DNA from: Haemonchus contortus
Lineage: Eukaryota > Nematoda > Chromadorea > Rhabditida > Trichostrongylidae
Direction: 5' to 3'
DNA length: 64,000 nucleotides
Assembly (NCBI GenBank): GCA_000469685.2
Contig: LS997567.1
Location: forward strand, 2,736,663 to 2,800,662
The number at the start of each line of letters is the position of its first letter. The first letter of the stretch is position 1. The notes beneath the pieces were generated by a model, which ran no database searches, had not been told where the DNA came from, and worked only from the letters and a program-made list of their open reading frames with translations. The translations under genes and the position numbers were made by a program. This document shows positions 1 to 13,540 of this stretch, in pieces.

Positions 1-3000
1 ACTTTGTTTGCGTGATGCAGAGAGACACTGGCACGGCCACTACAGAAGATAGTGCCATTGAAAAACATCTTAAGAGTAATTCTTTCGAATAATAAATCCG
101 GTTTTCTCATAAAACAAGAATTTTGAGTTTTATCTAGAGGAAAATCAGAATTTCCGTTGTTTTCAAGTGTTCACGGAGCTCAAAGGTCACATTTGGGAAA
201 CAAGTCAAACTTTCACAAGCGGAAGTTTGCTTCTTGGAAATATTCCTCAACAACATCCACACCCTCGGAGTAAATCCCCAATATACACATTACAAAGGTA
301 CCTGTTTCCATTCTATTCCTCCGATTCCTTTCCCTTGGAAGCATACTAGTCGGGTTCCGATTGGTTTGGTCATTAAGTAGCGTCGTAAAACTGCACTGAC
401 GGGTTTTCTTCAATAAGGTCAGGTTGGTGCTGAAAGGAATAAAGCAAGCTGTTTAGGAGGGCATAATGGAATTCTTTTTCCTCTGTAAGGACCATGTCTG
501 CAAATGTCTAAGGTAGTAAATCCTCCTGTGCCCCAGATCGACTTGAGTGTGGCATGGGACCACACCATCCAAAGAGGGCTTATGAGAAAGAGAAGCATCT
601 GACGCCACTGGCCATCATGTAGTCCATTTAAGTTACTGTTTAGCGCTGATCTTGGGCCAGTGGCATCAATGGTCCACACTTTTCCGAAATGATGTTGGTG
701 AAACCTACATCATCGACGGTGAGCGCATTACAACGAGCCGTTTTTTCACTGGAAATGAACAGGTATTGAGGTAGAAGACACATGGTTTTAGTAGGAGCGA
801 GGCTAGGGACCACACAGTAGAAGGTTTCATGTTAAGGGTTCCAGGGTAGGGTCATACTTTGTAAAGATGGCGTATACAGACGACCACGACCGTGCAGGGT
901 TTCCTTGAATAGAAGGCTGATGTAAAAGCCATAATCGACCGACGTCTTCAATGGAATCTAACCTATAACATCGCTCGAATTCAGAGAAATCTATGCGGTA
1001 GAACCATTGAAAATTGAACCCTTCGGGTCTCTGCCTCAGTAAGAGCAACGATTAACATTAACATAAACATCAACATCAACCTCTGCGCCTTTTAAACGAA
1101 AAACAGTAACTTCCATACCTTGCACAGAGGTTGTTCGATTCTATTTTAACATCGACACACCCTCACTAAAAACCTTTTAGCATGCCATGTTTGCCCTTGC
1201 TAAATGACGCCATGAAAAGGTCTATTTTTGTCAAACAATGTATAAAAAACCTTAGATAAACTGGATAAAAGAGTTGATTCGCCCTCCCATTGATTGAGGA
1301 AAGTGCAGGAAAGACTCTTCACAATTGAAAACTAAACTGATGATGCTAAAGTGGTGACGACAAATCCGGTAGGAACAGAAATAGCTACTGCATAGCGTTC
1401 AGATCTGACTTTCCGCGACCATTTCGGCACAGCTTCGAAGTTCCCCTCCCCTTAAAGTATGAAACCAATGAGCACCACACAATCCTCTTAGAAACCCCGC
1501 CCACAAGTTCATTCCAGTTGCAATAATTGTTGAACTGATTATGCCTGATTTGGCTGGGTGTGGCCAGCTCTGAGATCATCAGATGCTTGCTGTTGAATCA
1601 CGTAGGAGAGAGGAAAGGGAGATGAACGGGAAACGTCTTTTCATTACTTCAATAGTGTTATTAGTTGAGTAGTATTTACTCTAGTATTTGATGGTCTTAC
1701 TGTCCGAGGACAAAAATGAACAGCTTAGCAATTAGAAGACATAGAGATGGACGATTTTCTGTTTCCATTCTAGAGATCTACGATAGTAAGAGTGATCAAC
1801 AAAAACAGTAACTATACTGAAAAAACAAGCTTTGGGTGTTCTCTAAGTTGTAGATCATCTGATAGATAATACTAGTGAGTTCTTGTTTGTAGTTAGTAAT
1901 TTTTGTCATCAACAAAAAATCAGTGTCACACTTGTCAAAAATATGTAGGGTCCTGAAACGAACGACATCGGTATAGTAAGAACTCTAATCTAACAGTAAT
2001 CTAACATTCAATAAGCTTGATCTTCAGATTCAATAAGGAGCGCAGGAGGCACGGGGGAAGGAGAAGCCACGAAATCATCTACGATTTTAATACGCAGCAC
2101 CCTAGGCATCAGTAACGTTATTTCAGTATTTTACCTGACCTCTTATTGTGAGTTGCTACCTATCTCGCTAATACGACGCAAGATTTGGGAATCAATATTT
2201 TCAAGACGAAGGTTTTCCCGCAAATCACGGATCTGACCCGCATTCTATCGTTTACGGACAGTTTTGTGGGGCACCCAATAACCCATGGCTCCTCCTGACT
2301 CAGGACTGGATCCACATCAGAAGACTATCGACTGCCATCTCCATCCCACTCCTTCTAGGTCCTCAGTTGGGTTTAGGCATGCCAAAGATGATAGTTATAG
2401 TGAAAAGATGTTAGCTAGCCCTAGTTCAGAATCGAAATGACACTTCTATAGCATTCCCAGCTAAGAATTAATGACTATGAAGTAGTTGAGAGACGACAGA
2501 TAGGAGATGGAGCGGTTACAGCCGCGTGACCTTACTCTGACTTTGGAAGTCCTTTTCTCAAAATTAACCTAAGGTTTTTGGTGTGACGTTATGGGCTACC
2601 TATAAATGGGTGTTGTGAATGGAGGATTCACGTAGAAAGAGTTATAAAAAAATAGTAGAGATAGGAAGCACCAGAGTTAAACGTCAGCCACAAATACCCC
2701 AACTTTGATTACAAAATGGGATTACTCAAAAGAAGAGTAAGAACGAGTCAAGCACCGCTAGTAAGCAAAGGGTGTCCGAGTCACATCATGCTCTGAAAAA
2801 AAATCAGAGGAAATCACTGTTCATGTTAAACAGAAGGAGAAATGCACTAGTGAGCGTTATGAGCGCCTTGATACAAGTCTCATGGCGCGCCACACCCCTT
2901 ACCAGAGCGCCACGCCCCTCGAACGATTACTTATAACCGTGTGGCGTTGCTCTCGACCAAATGGACGAACATGAAACGCCCCTGCGACGAGCTTGAATTG

Positions 3001-6000
3001 CAGCAGCCTGTGGGTGTGAAATGTGGTTACCAACATGCACAAAACTGGTTGCTAAAGAAGTAGGTAGGTTCACGAAAAAATTGGAAAAGTGGGAATCACT
3101 TATTAACGTCCACAGGCCAACGTAAAAAGTGCATGAAGTGACCACAGTCTGTATATAACGTCAACTGTTTGATAAGAATCGAATGTTGACCATTCTGGTC
3201 AGTATAAACACTAGTCATCGTCAAAGCAAGTGACATCAGTGGTAGTATGAACGAAGTGCAGGACGAAGTGCTTTTGAATGGCTGTTTAAAAAGATGGGAA
3301 TCAGCTGCTATGTCTAACTTTGATTCTGATCTGAGGTGTATTCTATTTTAGGATTTTCGACGGTCTATTAAAAGAAGAGGACAGAAAATCTACCGGTAAC
3401 TGGGAGCCACAGAGGTACTGGCTTCCCAAGCGCAATTCCCAGGTTTTTAGGTCCGGTTAAAAAGATGGGGTTTTATTAAAATGAGTAGACTACGACTTCA
3501 TACGGGCCCCGAAAGTTGGAACTCCATCACAACACAGGTAATGCTTGATCAAAGGCACTTAAGAAGGAAGTAATCATGGAGGAACGAAAACTACCGAGCC
3601 TCAGAACGAGCTAATTTGATAGGTGAGAAAACAAGTAAAGTAGCTACTTAGCCAGCTGCCCGTTCCTTTCCTTCTTCTCCTCCTATCATCTCACCCTCAC
3701 CTTCCTATTTCAAGCCAGTTGGCAGCTATAAGCACTCGTCAGAGGATGGACTTTGCAAATCAAGTTGGCCGCTAAAAAATACATCGAAAAGGAGGGAAAA
3801 GGAGATGTGATGAGCCGATTGATGAGCCGCTGATTTTTCGTACACCTTAGTATGCGCCATGCAGTCCAACTTCATCCAGAATGGTTCTTGCTCTTGTTGT
3901 CTAGAAAGCACAACAAGGCTATATAATGAGCCATTCAAACCAGCCTGTCTACGCTTAGATAGCTTTATCCTCATTGACAGTTGCTGTACCAATAAAAAGG
4001 CACCGCCCAGTACACAGGCTTGGCCGATTTGGCTAAAACATAGACGGTTCCCAAGGACCATTCGTGTACTCACATTCAGCACTGGTGCTGCTACATCTCC
4101 GCTTACTATCCAAAAAGTCAACGTAAAGTGGGCTGATCCATGGAACCTAGAAAAAGACCTCCAGTCAGGACCTTTTCTAAAGTTTGTTCCCTAACAACAC
4201 AACCGCCGAGAAGGACATGTGAAGGGAAACATTTTATTTGAACTGACTTTGAAGTGAATAAAAAAAGTAGATACCAAAACTAATCATAAGGACATAAAGG
4301 GCTTAGCCAGTTTGCAAAAGAACGCACCGTCAGCAAGAATTATAAAGTTCATCTGCTTTTTTTCTCTCGAAAAACTATTTTGGGCAGGTTTTGATGAATC
4401 TAAAAGTCCCAATGAAAAGAACACTAATCTCAGGGACCAATGTCTAATGCTCTGGCGGAATTCGGAATGCGAAACGAAATCCATTCCTACTCAATTCTTC
4501 GAACAAGAAATCAAACAAAACTGGCACATTGACAATTGCTACGCCGAAAAACGCTCAAACGCCGGTTATTCCCTGCAATATCTCCCGACTCTAAAAGTAG
4601 GATTGTTATTATAACTAGCCAACAAATTGTTTTATGCAGTAATCGCTAACAAAAAGGCTTTCAGCAAAGCTTCAAATCCAACGAGATAACTAGGAAGTTG
4701 CAGCTAGCGCAAGACAGAAACCTATACGCATGACCCAGGGATGAAGTCTAACACTACTGAACGCCACTCGGGTGAACCAGTTCCTACACCCTTTGAGGTC
4801 ACTGAACTGGTATCAGACTGTCTGTAAACACATAACACCGACTTCACTGTTTACCTAAGCATTACAATACTATTACAAACACCCGACAAGTTTACTGTGG
4901 TCAGTGTGACAACATCAAAACATATCAATTAGTACAGAACCTTAACGACTGCGCCACTGCGCCACAACCCCGTGAAGACGTCAAACTTTGTCAAGCGGTC
5001 ATGGGAAGTTCATCATTCCCAGCAACCTGTCCTTGCACTACTTTGCACAAATCGCCCTTAACTACTTCTCAAATACTACTACTATTACAATCGTTCACAA
5101 CATGTCGACTGGATATGGTGCAAAAGATCCTCAGACGCTCAAAGATCTGAGTCAGATTCGGGGAAGCTGCACGGGCCGTCCACTTGTTTATTGTTGTTTC
5201 ATGGCCACATACCAGTTCCTCCTCAATAGTTCCGGTCTTTCCCTTCTGGTAAACACTGTCTTGAGGGCTTTCCTTCAAAGGTACGCTTGTTTTCGTCTTT
5301 ACAGACGTGATCAAGGCTCTTCGGTGAACTCTAGGGCTGGGTTGAGGATCGCACTGTAGGTCTCATAATTGCCTGGACACAAGTATCGACCCAAGGATAA
5401 TCCACTTGTACCTACAGTATTTGCTTAACTCAAGAACTACCAATAATAAGTTAAACAATGCAACGTGCAAGTTTTTCAAAAAATGGCCTTTAAATCGACT
5501 CAAAATTTATAGGTATATAAGCACCCAAATCTGCTGAAACATACTTACAAAGATAGCTTCTCATTACTTCTGAGTAAGTTCAAAGCCACATTGTTGGAAA
5601 CAGAGACTATTTATAAGTGGGTGCCTGCTTAGGAACCTTCTCTCAAGACTTGGGCGGGGTCTAACAGTGGATGAGTTACAAGCCTAGATCTGTTGCCTGC
5701 GCTCTCCCATATAAGAGCGGAGATGCAGCTATGGTGTGTTGTACGGAGACTTCTATGCCTCTCAAAGGCAGTGAGCACAAAAAGCCGAACGGAAATGGGA
5801 GAATATAAGCATAGAGGAAGGAACAATCTGGCCGACAGCATCCATACTGTGCGACGTTTGGGCGTAAAAGGGGCAAAGCGCACTGTAAAACAGTGAACTT
5901 AGGTATCAAATGTCAAAGACACGCCCCGCAGCAATGCTCCGCCCTCAAGTTGGTCAAGGTGCAGTGCCTAATAGCTGCTAGGTCAGTAAATTAGCCTGTA

Positions 6001-7113
6001 GTCTGCAAAGTCTCAGAGAATGCCTTCACTGCGTCCTTTCCGTCTGTGTGAGAGTGCAGGCAGGAGGGCTGCGCCTGTAACTCGTCCACCGTCCAATACC
6101 GCCCAAAACCAGCTGAAAGATTGACAGTGCGATTTCGTAGCTTTTTGGTTCCAAGTTAAAGTGGAGACGACATATCCAGTGAACAGCAAGTAAGAAGGGT
6201 ATGGGGCGGTGAACGATTCACCTTTGGGACTAAGTAATTCATCATGAAAATCGCCCTTGTCGATATCAATGACTACTCAAACAGAATTTCCACATTCCGA
6301 GCAACCCCTTGGAATAAAACGTTTCAGCACAAGGGTAAATTTGGAACATCATTTGACCTCTACAAGTTCATACTGGTGGCAATTTAATGCTGAGCCCTGG
6401 GATGTACTTATTTCACTACATGGCCGTCAGGTTATGAGGGAACTAGTTTGGATTATTTTGACCATTGAGAATTCTCAGAATAACATTCTATACCACGTTT
6501 CGTTACCGTTACAAAATTTATCGCACTTTTAAAAGAAATATGTTCATGCAGGGATTTGATGAAAAAAAAACTCCGAAAAAAAATTTAAAAAAAATGAAAA
6601 ATTATGAAGTCGACAATACCAATCCCGAAAAAAAAATCCAGTCTCTTAACTTGGGTATATACCCTGAGTGAATTCTTTCCAATTCCTCAACTTCAGACGC
6701 CTCCAAGCGTACGAATTTTTTTCCTTTTAACTAAGATGTTTTTCATCGCCCGGTACCAATCCAACCACGTCTCAGAACTAGTTGTCGCCAGATTCTTTAA
6801 CCCCACAAATTGGCTTGTCGGCGATACCTCCGCCGGTGTACATCTCAATGCACATAAATCAGTAATAACAAGGCATCTCAGAAGGGGCTGATCTAACGCT
6901 TCCTGAAGCTTCTTCTCATTAGAATCACACAGGACTACCATTTGGGAGGTTTCCGTTATCTCTGGGACTCCTCCAGGATCCCTGGAAAGGTCCAAGATTT
7001 CAAAAGAGCTATTCAAAGTTAATAAATTTTCATGACGACAATCTCTACTTCGAACCACAGTATATAAAGTATCTACATCAAATAAAAAACCAAACATAGC
7101 AAATGCAAAACGA
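1..7113. other. Gene-poor repeat-rich stretch, no supported gene
   Basis: Open frames here are short (131 codons or fewer), lie on both strands over one another, and lack flanking splice signals that would chain them. The longest overlapping pair is near 3.73-4.19 kb. A-rich runs lie at 6.57-6.65 kb. I see no recognisable protein domain. Decayed transposon sequence is likely but I cannot name a family. Confidence 0.5.
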
Positions 7114-7185
7114 TGCCCAAGACAGGAATCGAACCTGTGTCGCCACGGCCACAACGTGGAGTACTAACCACTATACTACTTGGGC
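7114..7185 (-). tRNA. tRNA-His (anticodon GTG)
   Basis: Read on the minus strand, this is a 72-nt cloverleaf. The 7-bp acceptor stem is GCCCAAG paired with CTTGGGC, followed by discriminator A. The A-box region reads TAGTATAGTGGTTAGTA and the B-box/T-loop reads GGTTCGATTCC. The anticodon loop is TTGTGGC, giving GTG for histidine. A TTTT run, as expected for Pol III termination, lies a few bases past the 3' end. There is no intron. The stems are intact, so this reads as a functional gene rather than a SINE head. The post-transcriptional G-1 of tRNA-His is not encoded here. Confidence 0.9.
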
Positions 7186-10100
7186 CAACCTCTCCGCACT
7201 TCGTAGTCGCTTACCGATCCCGTGCACTGCAGGCACAAGTACCTGCCACTAGTAAGATAGTAAGGACCCTTTCATATCACTCTGTGACTAATAGCTGAAA
7301 ACGACGTGGACTGAACAACGTGTTTTGAACAGTTTTACAAAACTCGAAATATTACTAGCTGCGGCATACTAAAAACAACTTTAATCGACGTCTAATAGTC
7401 GCCTTACTAGAAAAGAAGAAAGTTGTCAAAAGTAAACAGCATCGGAAGTAAACGTGATGGAAAAATGGAACAGTAAGTTCACGGGTCATAAACGGTGTTA
7501 TTAAAGTTCGCACGGTATCGATTCCCCTACCCTGTGTTGACAAATTATTCATCTCGACAGTGACCGCTACCGGTGTTGAACTTGTTTGGGACATCAATAA
7601 ACGGTTACAATATCGATATGCTCCGAGAACCTACCAAGTAGGCCTCCCAGAACACCGAAACCTTGCAGTTCCTACCAAGGGAATGGGATGTAAAGTTTTC
7701 GAGGACGATAGTTTAATTTCCACGCTGAAATCCTCACAAGTTGGCTGAAACTGAACGGTTCCAATGTAAGTGAAAATCTCCGCGCTATACTGAACGAATA
7801 TATTTTGCTGTGAATCATTTCTAATGTTCTCACAGTGCCAGGTCTGTGCACGAAACCGAGGAACAAAAGTCCTGAGAGGTATCATCTCAAGAGCTCCGCC
7901 CATCGCATGTGCCACGCCTCCACGCTGATAATCACCATATGACATGGAGAATTAATAAACAGTAACAATGATACCATGAACGACATGAATTACAAGGAAG
8001 TACGTGCAACTCAAAGTAGAGGAACAATTTCTGAGACTATTCTCTCCACGGGTCTCGCCCATGGTCACGCCCTACGCCCCGCTCCCCACCCCCTAACACC
8101 CGTTTTCTTCATGTTAATGCCTACATGAATCAAAATCATAAGCAATGTGTAATAGAGCTTGTATGAAAAGATTAGGGGGTGCTTTTCACTTTTGTTTCTG
8201 ATGGATGTGCATATCCAACTTCTCATTAGATCGTTACCACTTGCACATAGGCTTTCGCATGGAAGTAAAACTTGGGCTCTGCGACATAACCAGTAGTAGA
8301 GACACACTGTGAAGCGTTCACAGTTGACTACTTCATACAAGTAGCCTTAAAATTAAATTAACTACGAATGTAAGTTGCACACCACAAATATAGCTTACGG
8401 ATGGCGAATAAGTATGATTACAAAATGAGTCGGTACTGTAGGATGTGCACGAAAAAGTGCATTGACAGAAAGAGTAATCTGTCACCAAATGACCTTTACG
8501 TTTTCGTAATTTCTAGCAGGTATATTCTCTTTTGGGTAGGATTCTCTCCCGAAAACGCTGATTTCGGGACGCGACTGTAGTTGAAACAGTACTGTTTACT
8601 ATATGCCTCACTACCTGTTATTACCTTCGTCTGACCGTAAACATAAGCTTGCCCAATGCTTGTGGTCTGGGTATATCTCTAGATACCATAGTTATCGAGG
8701 ACACCAGTCAAGAACGACTGAGCTACCGTAAGCCCAAGAATGGGTCCAGAGCTGGGTTGGGGAAAAGTTCGGGTCAAGCCGTGTCTGAGTTTGTTAGGGC
8801 CCTAACATGCAGAGCCACTCAATTTCACCTGAATAGCGGTACACCCAGAATCTCGGAGGGCCCCAAGCCTTGCCCTAACCGTAGTAGGGACCTGCAATAT
8901 TACAATATGGATCAACAAAATGAAGCAGTAGAATTTACAGATGATTACCGACCGAAAGGATGGGTATGAATGAAGAAAAAGTAGGAACCAAAAGACAGAT
9001 GAAAAGTGTAAACAAAGAGATTTGACAAAAATCCTTTGTGACACACTTGTGAATAAATTCATCGAAAGTAGAAAAAAAGTTCATATTGCCTGCCATGAAT
9101 ACCAAATAGACCAGAACTCCCCTTACTGGCAAAAAGTGAGTACGTCGACCCACTTTGACTCCTTCCTCCTCCTTTGTACCAACCTCCAAATAAAAGGACA
9201 CATAATCGGTACCCATTAAAATCATAGAAACGATAAAAACCCATTAAACAACATTCTTGGACTACATATCGAATTATGAAGGTCATTCGAGTTAAAATTT
9301 GTACTTGTTAGTTACCTAGACAAAACTTGTTACAGCCAAAGGGACCGGAGTAGTAGAAGGCATTGCCGGCAGGGGTACGACTCAATACGTGATTACCGAG
9401 ACCATGGTCAGGGAGTTTGACTAACTGTACACTTCAGATACCCCACTTCTAACAAAACTGGTTCGTTCACAGGTATCTATACCAGTAATTTAGTAACAGT
9501 ATAACGTTCAGCTTCACGCCCTTAGTCCTTGTTACTTGACTGTTAATATGAAAGTGGCAGTTGTGGAAGGCCGTAAAATTTTCAAATTGATTTGAAAAAT
9601 CTATTCAAACGATTCTGACTGATTTTGTGGGCCAACAATGGAGTACTGACTATTACTAGATATCAACTGCATGAGATTATCAACCAAAAAATAATAGAAA
9701 CATCGAAAGCGTCATAAAATATTGAGGACGTCTACTAAATAAATTAAGCCCTTTATGGACCACTACGAAGTAAATTAGGCCCTCTATCGACCGGCGATCA
9801 AGTTACTCAGTTTACTCAACCTCTGGAATATCGAAAAATCGAAAGAAGTAAGTGAAAATGTTGACATGTTGTTTTGTTGACTGCTGTTATTTCGCCGCAG
9901 TAAACAAACACTTGTCGTAGCTGGCACCATGGTGGTTCGAATCCTATCAGATTTCAAAATTTTGCCCACAACTTGTCATTTCTGTGAAATGAATCAAAGC
10001 GATTCAATCGAAAATTCCAAACGAACCGGCTGCACAAAAAAGATTGAGGCGGATCAAAGGCAAGTCACTACTGAAGAAACTCTAGACCTTTAAATTCAAC

Positions 10101-12207
10101 CCCTCGCACCTCAACAATCTCAAGAACCCACGTAGAACTTCTGTTTAGGCTTTCGATGAATAAACAAACAATCTAGTAATTTAACAGAAAAAATTGAAGG
10201 GATTTTGGAGTACGACAGCAATCAGCGGTTAATCATTGCGACCAGAATGCCCTACAGAGACGCTGATCCCTTTGAGTGGCGAAAACTTGCGCGGAAACCC
10301 GTTGGCACAAGCCATCACAAAACTTTTCCTCATTACATCCCATTACAATCACAATTACAGTCGACTAGACTGTTTACCAGTTATCTGATACTTACTAACA
10401 TTAAGGGAAATGTAAGAACAAAATCATAAAAATACAGGAGACAAGCTAGCGGAAAGCTCGAAACAGCAATTTAACAAGTAGAGCACGGACAACACAACCA
10501 TTTATATTAAGTACAGTAACTAACCTGGTTCTGGTTGAATAGATGAAGCCCTTGTGAATCAGAATATATAAGTTAGGACTTCCATGGTGGCGTTGACTGA
10601 GCAGTAACGCAATTGCAGATGAAGCACTCGCCATCCGTTTTTAAGGGAAATTTGAAATGAGCGCCTTTTCCTTTGACTGCCTGGGCTCTCTGCCTCAAAG
10701 GTCAGAGTCCAGATCGAGAAAGGAAGGGGCAGAATTTGGCTGTGGAGCATCTTTTTGAGTTCAGTAGTTAAAAATAGTCTACCTAATGAGCACATCAGTC
10801 TTAGCATGAGAGACTGGGTAGTAGGTGGTCATTTTGGGCAGAAACGACGCAGAGAAAATTGGAGTGTGCCAAGAATCTGGTCTGTAATACAAAAATCGGT
10901 GTTGTTCTTGTAATCAGCCCCTATCGGAACAAATTTCAAGTCTTCTCTCGGATCAAGTTTTAAATTGAGCTCAGAAATCAGAATGCCGATGCTAGTAGCG
11001 AAATCTCAACCGAGAAGGAAGAGGAATGAGCAGAGAGTGAAAAGAGAAAAATGAAACAAAAACAGAGGAATGGCAGTGTTTTCAGTAGAGTGCTGTTCTG
11101 GTTTGAACTCGCTACCTTCAAGGGAGCTTGATGCTTACCTTGGAGCACGCGGCCTCATGTAGAGGGTGGGGCCAAAATTTTTTATGGATAGGGCGAACTG
11201 GAAAACCCAGGTCATCTAGCGAAAAGCGGCCACCTCAAACTATGTTTCATCCAACCAGAAAAAAATCACCGTTCTCTTATTAATGTAAGTTGTACCAGTC
11301 TTTATATGTATACATCCTTCCATTGTACTAGTTCGAAGATAGGTCTAGTGGCAGTCCCGCCTTCGCCCCTCTGCCCTCCACAACTGCACTCGCCCACCTG
11401 TCGTTTTCCTTTCCGAAGGCTGGTCATATTTATAGGGTAAATGAGAGCAGGGTTAGGAAAGGAAAGAGAGACGAGTTCTGAAGGAAAATTTCAAGGTGTC
11501 CGTCTGACAGAGCCATTTCCGCGATGTCATGGTTGCCTACGGCGGGGGAAATCGAGACGTCACGTAGCGACAGCTGTGTTAAAATATTTTTGTAGCTGTT
11601 CGCTTGTCCTTCCCTCCTATATTTGCAATCACGCTGAAAAAAGAGAAAAGAAAGGTAGGACTCAGATGTACACAGTATCGAAGAGAAATTAACGAAGTAC
11701 CAAAAAAATTTATGGCAATTTTCGGATACCGTATTTTCCTGCCTTTCCTATTCTACTCTTTTCTGTAGGTTCAAAAGGTCTACGGTTTACGCTATGTGGG
11801 GCTCAATTCCAAGAAGTAATAGAACCAGTCAATCTACTCTACAAACTCCGCCCTGTACACCGGCCACGCCTTTGACCTGACGGCGGGCACGTGGGTGTAA
11901 GGAACAACCGGAGTTCTATGCCAGAAATGACGCAGCGGAATAGAACAGATTATAATTAGTTGACGTATCTAGTGAAAAGCTCTACTATGTGCTATTTCAT
12001 CATTCTCTTTCGTGGATATTCACCTAGGGCGACCCAGCGTTTTCGAGCGAGCTGGACAGAACAATTCGAGCTACAACGGGGAGCTTTTGCCCACCCATTT
12101 TTTGCAGGATTTTGTTCTGATTTTCTAGGAGTTTATGGCTCTCCAAACATTGCCGACAGTTTACTGTTTTCTTGAACTCTTCACGAGGTTTTTAAGTATG
12201 CTTTATT
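7186..12207. other. Intergenic, no supported gene
   Basis: I see no chainable exons and no recognisable domain on either strand. A short imperfect direct duplication sits at about 9.74-9.79 kb (units beginning TAAATTA, with GCCCTTTATGGACC against GCCCTCTATCGACC). An open frame at 8.65-8.97 kb has no splice or family support. Confidence 0.45.
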
Positions 12208-12245
12208 AGGCTGACGTTTCGGCGGAATCGCCTTCTTCAGAGCCT
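12208..12245 (-). ncRNA. Small hammerhead-ribozyme-like motif, Penelope type
   Basis: On the minus strand the order is AGGCT (stem I), CTGAAGA (fits the CUGANGA core), one extra A, GGCG-ATTC-CGCC (stem II and loop), GAAA, CG, TC, then AGCCT (stem I). Stem I pairs 5/5 and stem II pairs 4/4. The only possible stem III is the self-complementary ACGT, which cannot fold within one molecule but could pair between two. Small hammerheads with this feature are known at the ends of Penelope-like elements. The extra A after CTGAAGA departs from the strict core, so activity is uncertain. No reverse transcriptase or GIY-YIG frame is visible nearby, so this would be a terminal fragment or a non-autonomous copy. 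Confidence 0.5.
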
Positions 12246-12483
12246 GAAAGGATCATAACAATCTGTGACTATCCGACCAAACGTCTCCACCAACCCCACT
12301 AAAGCTCGAGACCCCCAATGATGATGACCAATGACTAATGTAAACTCAATGATTCGATTATGCCGAGGTTCATAGAAAGCCGTACATGGAATTGCCGACA
12401 GTGGCTTACAACCCGAGTGCAACACCACTACATCAGAAAAAAGCCTAACCAATAAGTTACCTAGCTGCAGAGGTAGTCACCGC

Positions 12484-12785
12484 TTGCAGTGCGATGTAGT
12501 GGCAAGTGCGCACTATATCACACGTACGGTCAGGGGTTCGAGTCCCGGATCGATGCCCGCCTAGTCCAACCAAGCCTTCCATCCCTACGGGGTCGGTGAA
12601 TAGGTACCAGACTCGTCTGGGAGGATAAAAGCACTGACTTGTACATCGGCTGGCCACCGCAAGTCATTGTATAGGCCACATACGCATTCAATTCGCCACT
12701 ACGATTCTGAATGGAAGTCGAATGCGGGGGCGCATCCCTCAGACGGGATTGATTAACGCCAAAAACTTTATCCTTTTACTTTAAC
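12484..12785 (+). repeat. tRNA-derived SINE, copy A
   Basis: The 5' part is tRNA-like: an A-box-like GATGTAGTGGCAAGTG and a B-box GGTTCGAGTCC about 35 bases later. The body includes CAGACTCGTCTGGGAG, GGCTGGCCACCGCAAGTCA and a tail near ATTAACGCCAAAAACTTTATCC. The same order of blocks occurs on the minus strand at 61.35-61.66 kb and, degraded, at 38.54-38.76 kb. This makes it a dispersed family rather than a tRNA gene. No target-site duplication was resolved. Confidence 0.75.
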
Positions 12786-12835
12786 TCAATGCGTGTGTAC
12801 GAATAAAGCAACACAAGTTTAGCTCCGGTAAATAA

Positions 12836-13540
12836 CACTCCGATGAAACGGTAAATTGGGAAATTAGTATTATGTGAAGCATCATTTTGGGCATTACCAC
12901 TACCTCCTGCCTATCAAAGCTGGCCCTGCCTCACTCAGAAGCAAGCTGAACTTAACGAGTTGCACATTCTGAGTAAATGTAATTCGAGACCCTTATCTTC
13001 TCTTTTTTTTTGTTTGAATTGATTACTACTTTACTAAATCTCCAATGAGTGGAAAAATTGGTCTTCGACATTATCATTATCTCCTGCCTACCAAGATAGC
13101 CCTGCCACGACAACACCCTGGGCTTAACGAGGTGCCCAATCTAAACAGCCGAGATCAGAGTTCATATTTCTTCTTTTAAAAGTTTGGATTGCTTATTACA
13201 CGATGCGAATGTCGATTTGAACCAACATAAGTAGGGGGTCTGGTATGTAACACACCAATGGAACGGGAAATCTCCCCCAACCTCTAATGAGTGGAAAAAA
13301 TGTCTTCGACATCATCCTTATCTCCTGCTTATCAAGACTGGCCCTGCCACGACAGAGCTTCGAGCTCAACGGGGTCCGCATACTGAATAGTCGAGTGTTA
13401 GGTTCCTGTAATCATTTTTTACGAATGCACTCCCCATTATTCTAGTGATCGAAACACACCAACATGAGCACGAGCCCTGCTATATGACACACCAATGAAA
13501 CGGGAAATTTTCAAAAAACCGCTATGGGTAAAGCAGTCGT
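12836..13540 (+). repeat. Degenerate direct-repeat array
   Basis: Three related blocks recur in the same orientation. A core resembling GAGTGGAAAAATTGGTCTTC, then ATCTCCTGCCTACCAAG and GCCCTGCCACGAC, appears at about 12.85-12.94, 13.05-13.12 and 13.29-13.36 kb. A linked block resembling CACACCAATGAAACGGGAAAT appears at about 12.84, 13.25 and 13.49 kb. The spacing is uneven (about 200-240 bp) and the copies differ by many substitutions and indels, so the array is old. A single related fragment lies at 17.98-18.03 kb. Confidence 0.55.

Noticed and set aside
3726..4194. Overlapping open frames on both strands, 131 and 111 codons
   Set aside because: Each shadows the other, neither has a domain or splice borders; repeat-derived sequence is likely.
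8649..8969. 106-codon open frame with a hydrophilic product
   Set aside because: No domain, no splice partners; sequence contains local inverted words consistent with a repeat.
9925..9950. B-box-like GGTTCGAATCC suggesting a tRNA
   Set aside because: No A box at the right distance and no acceptor stem.
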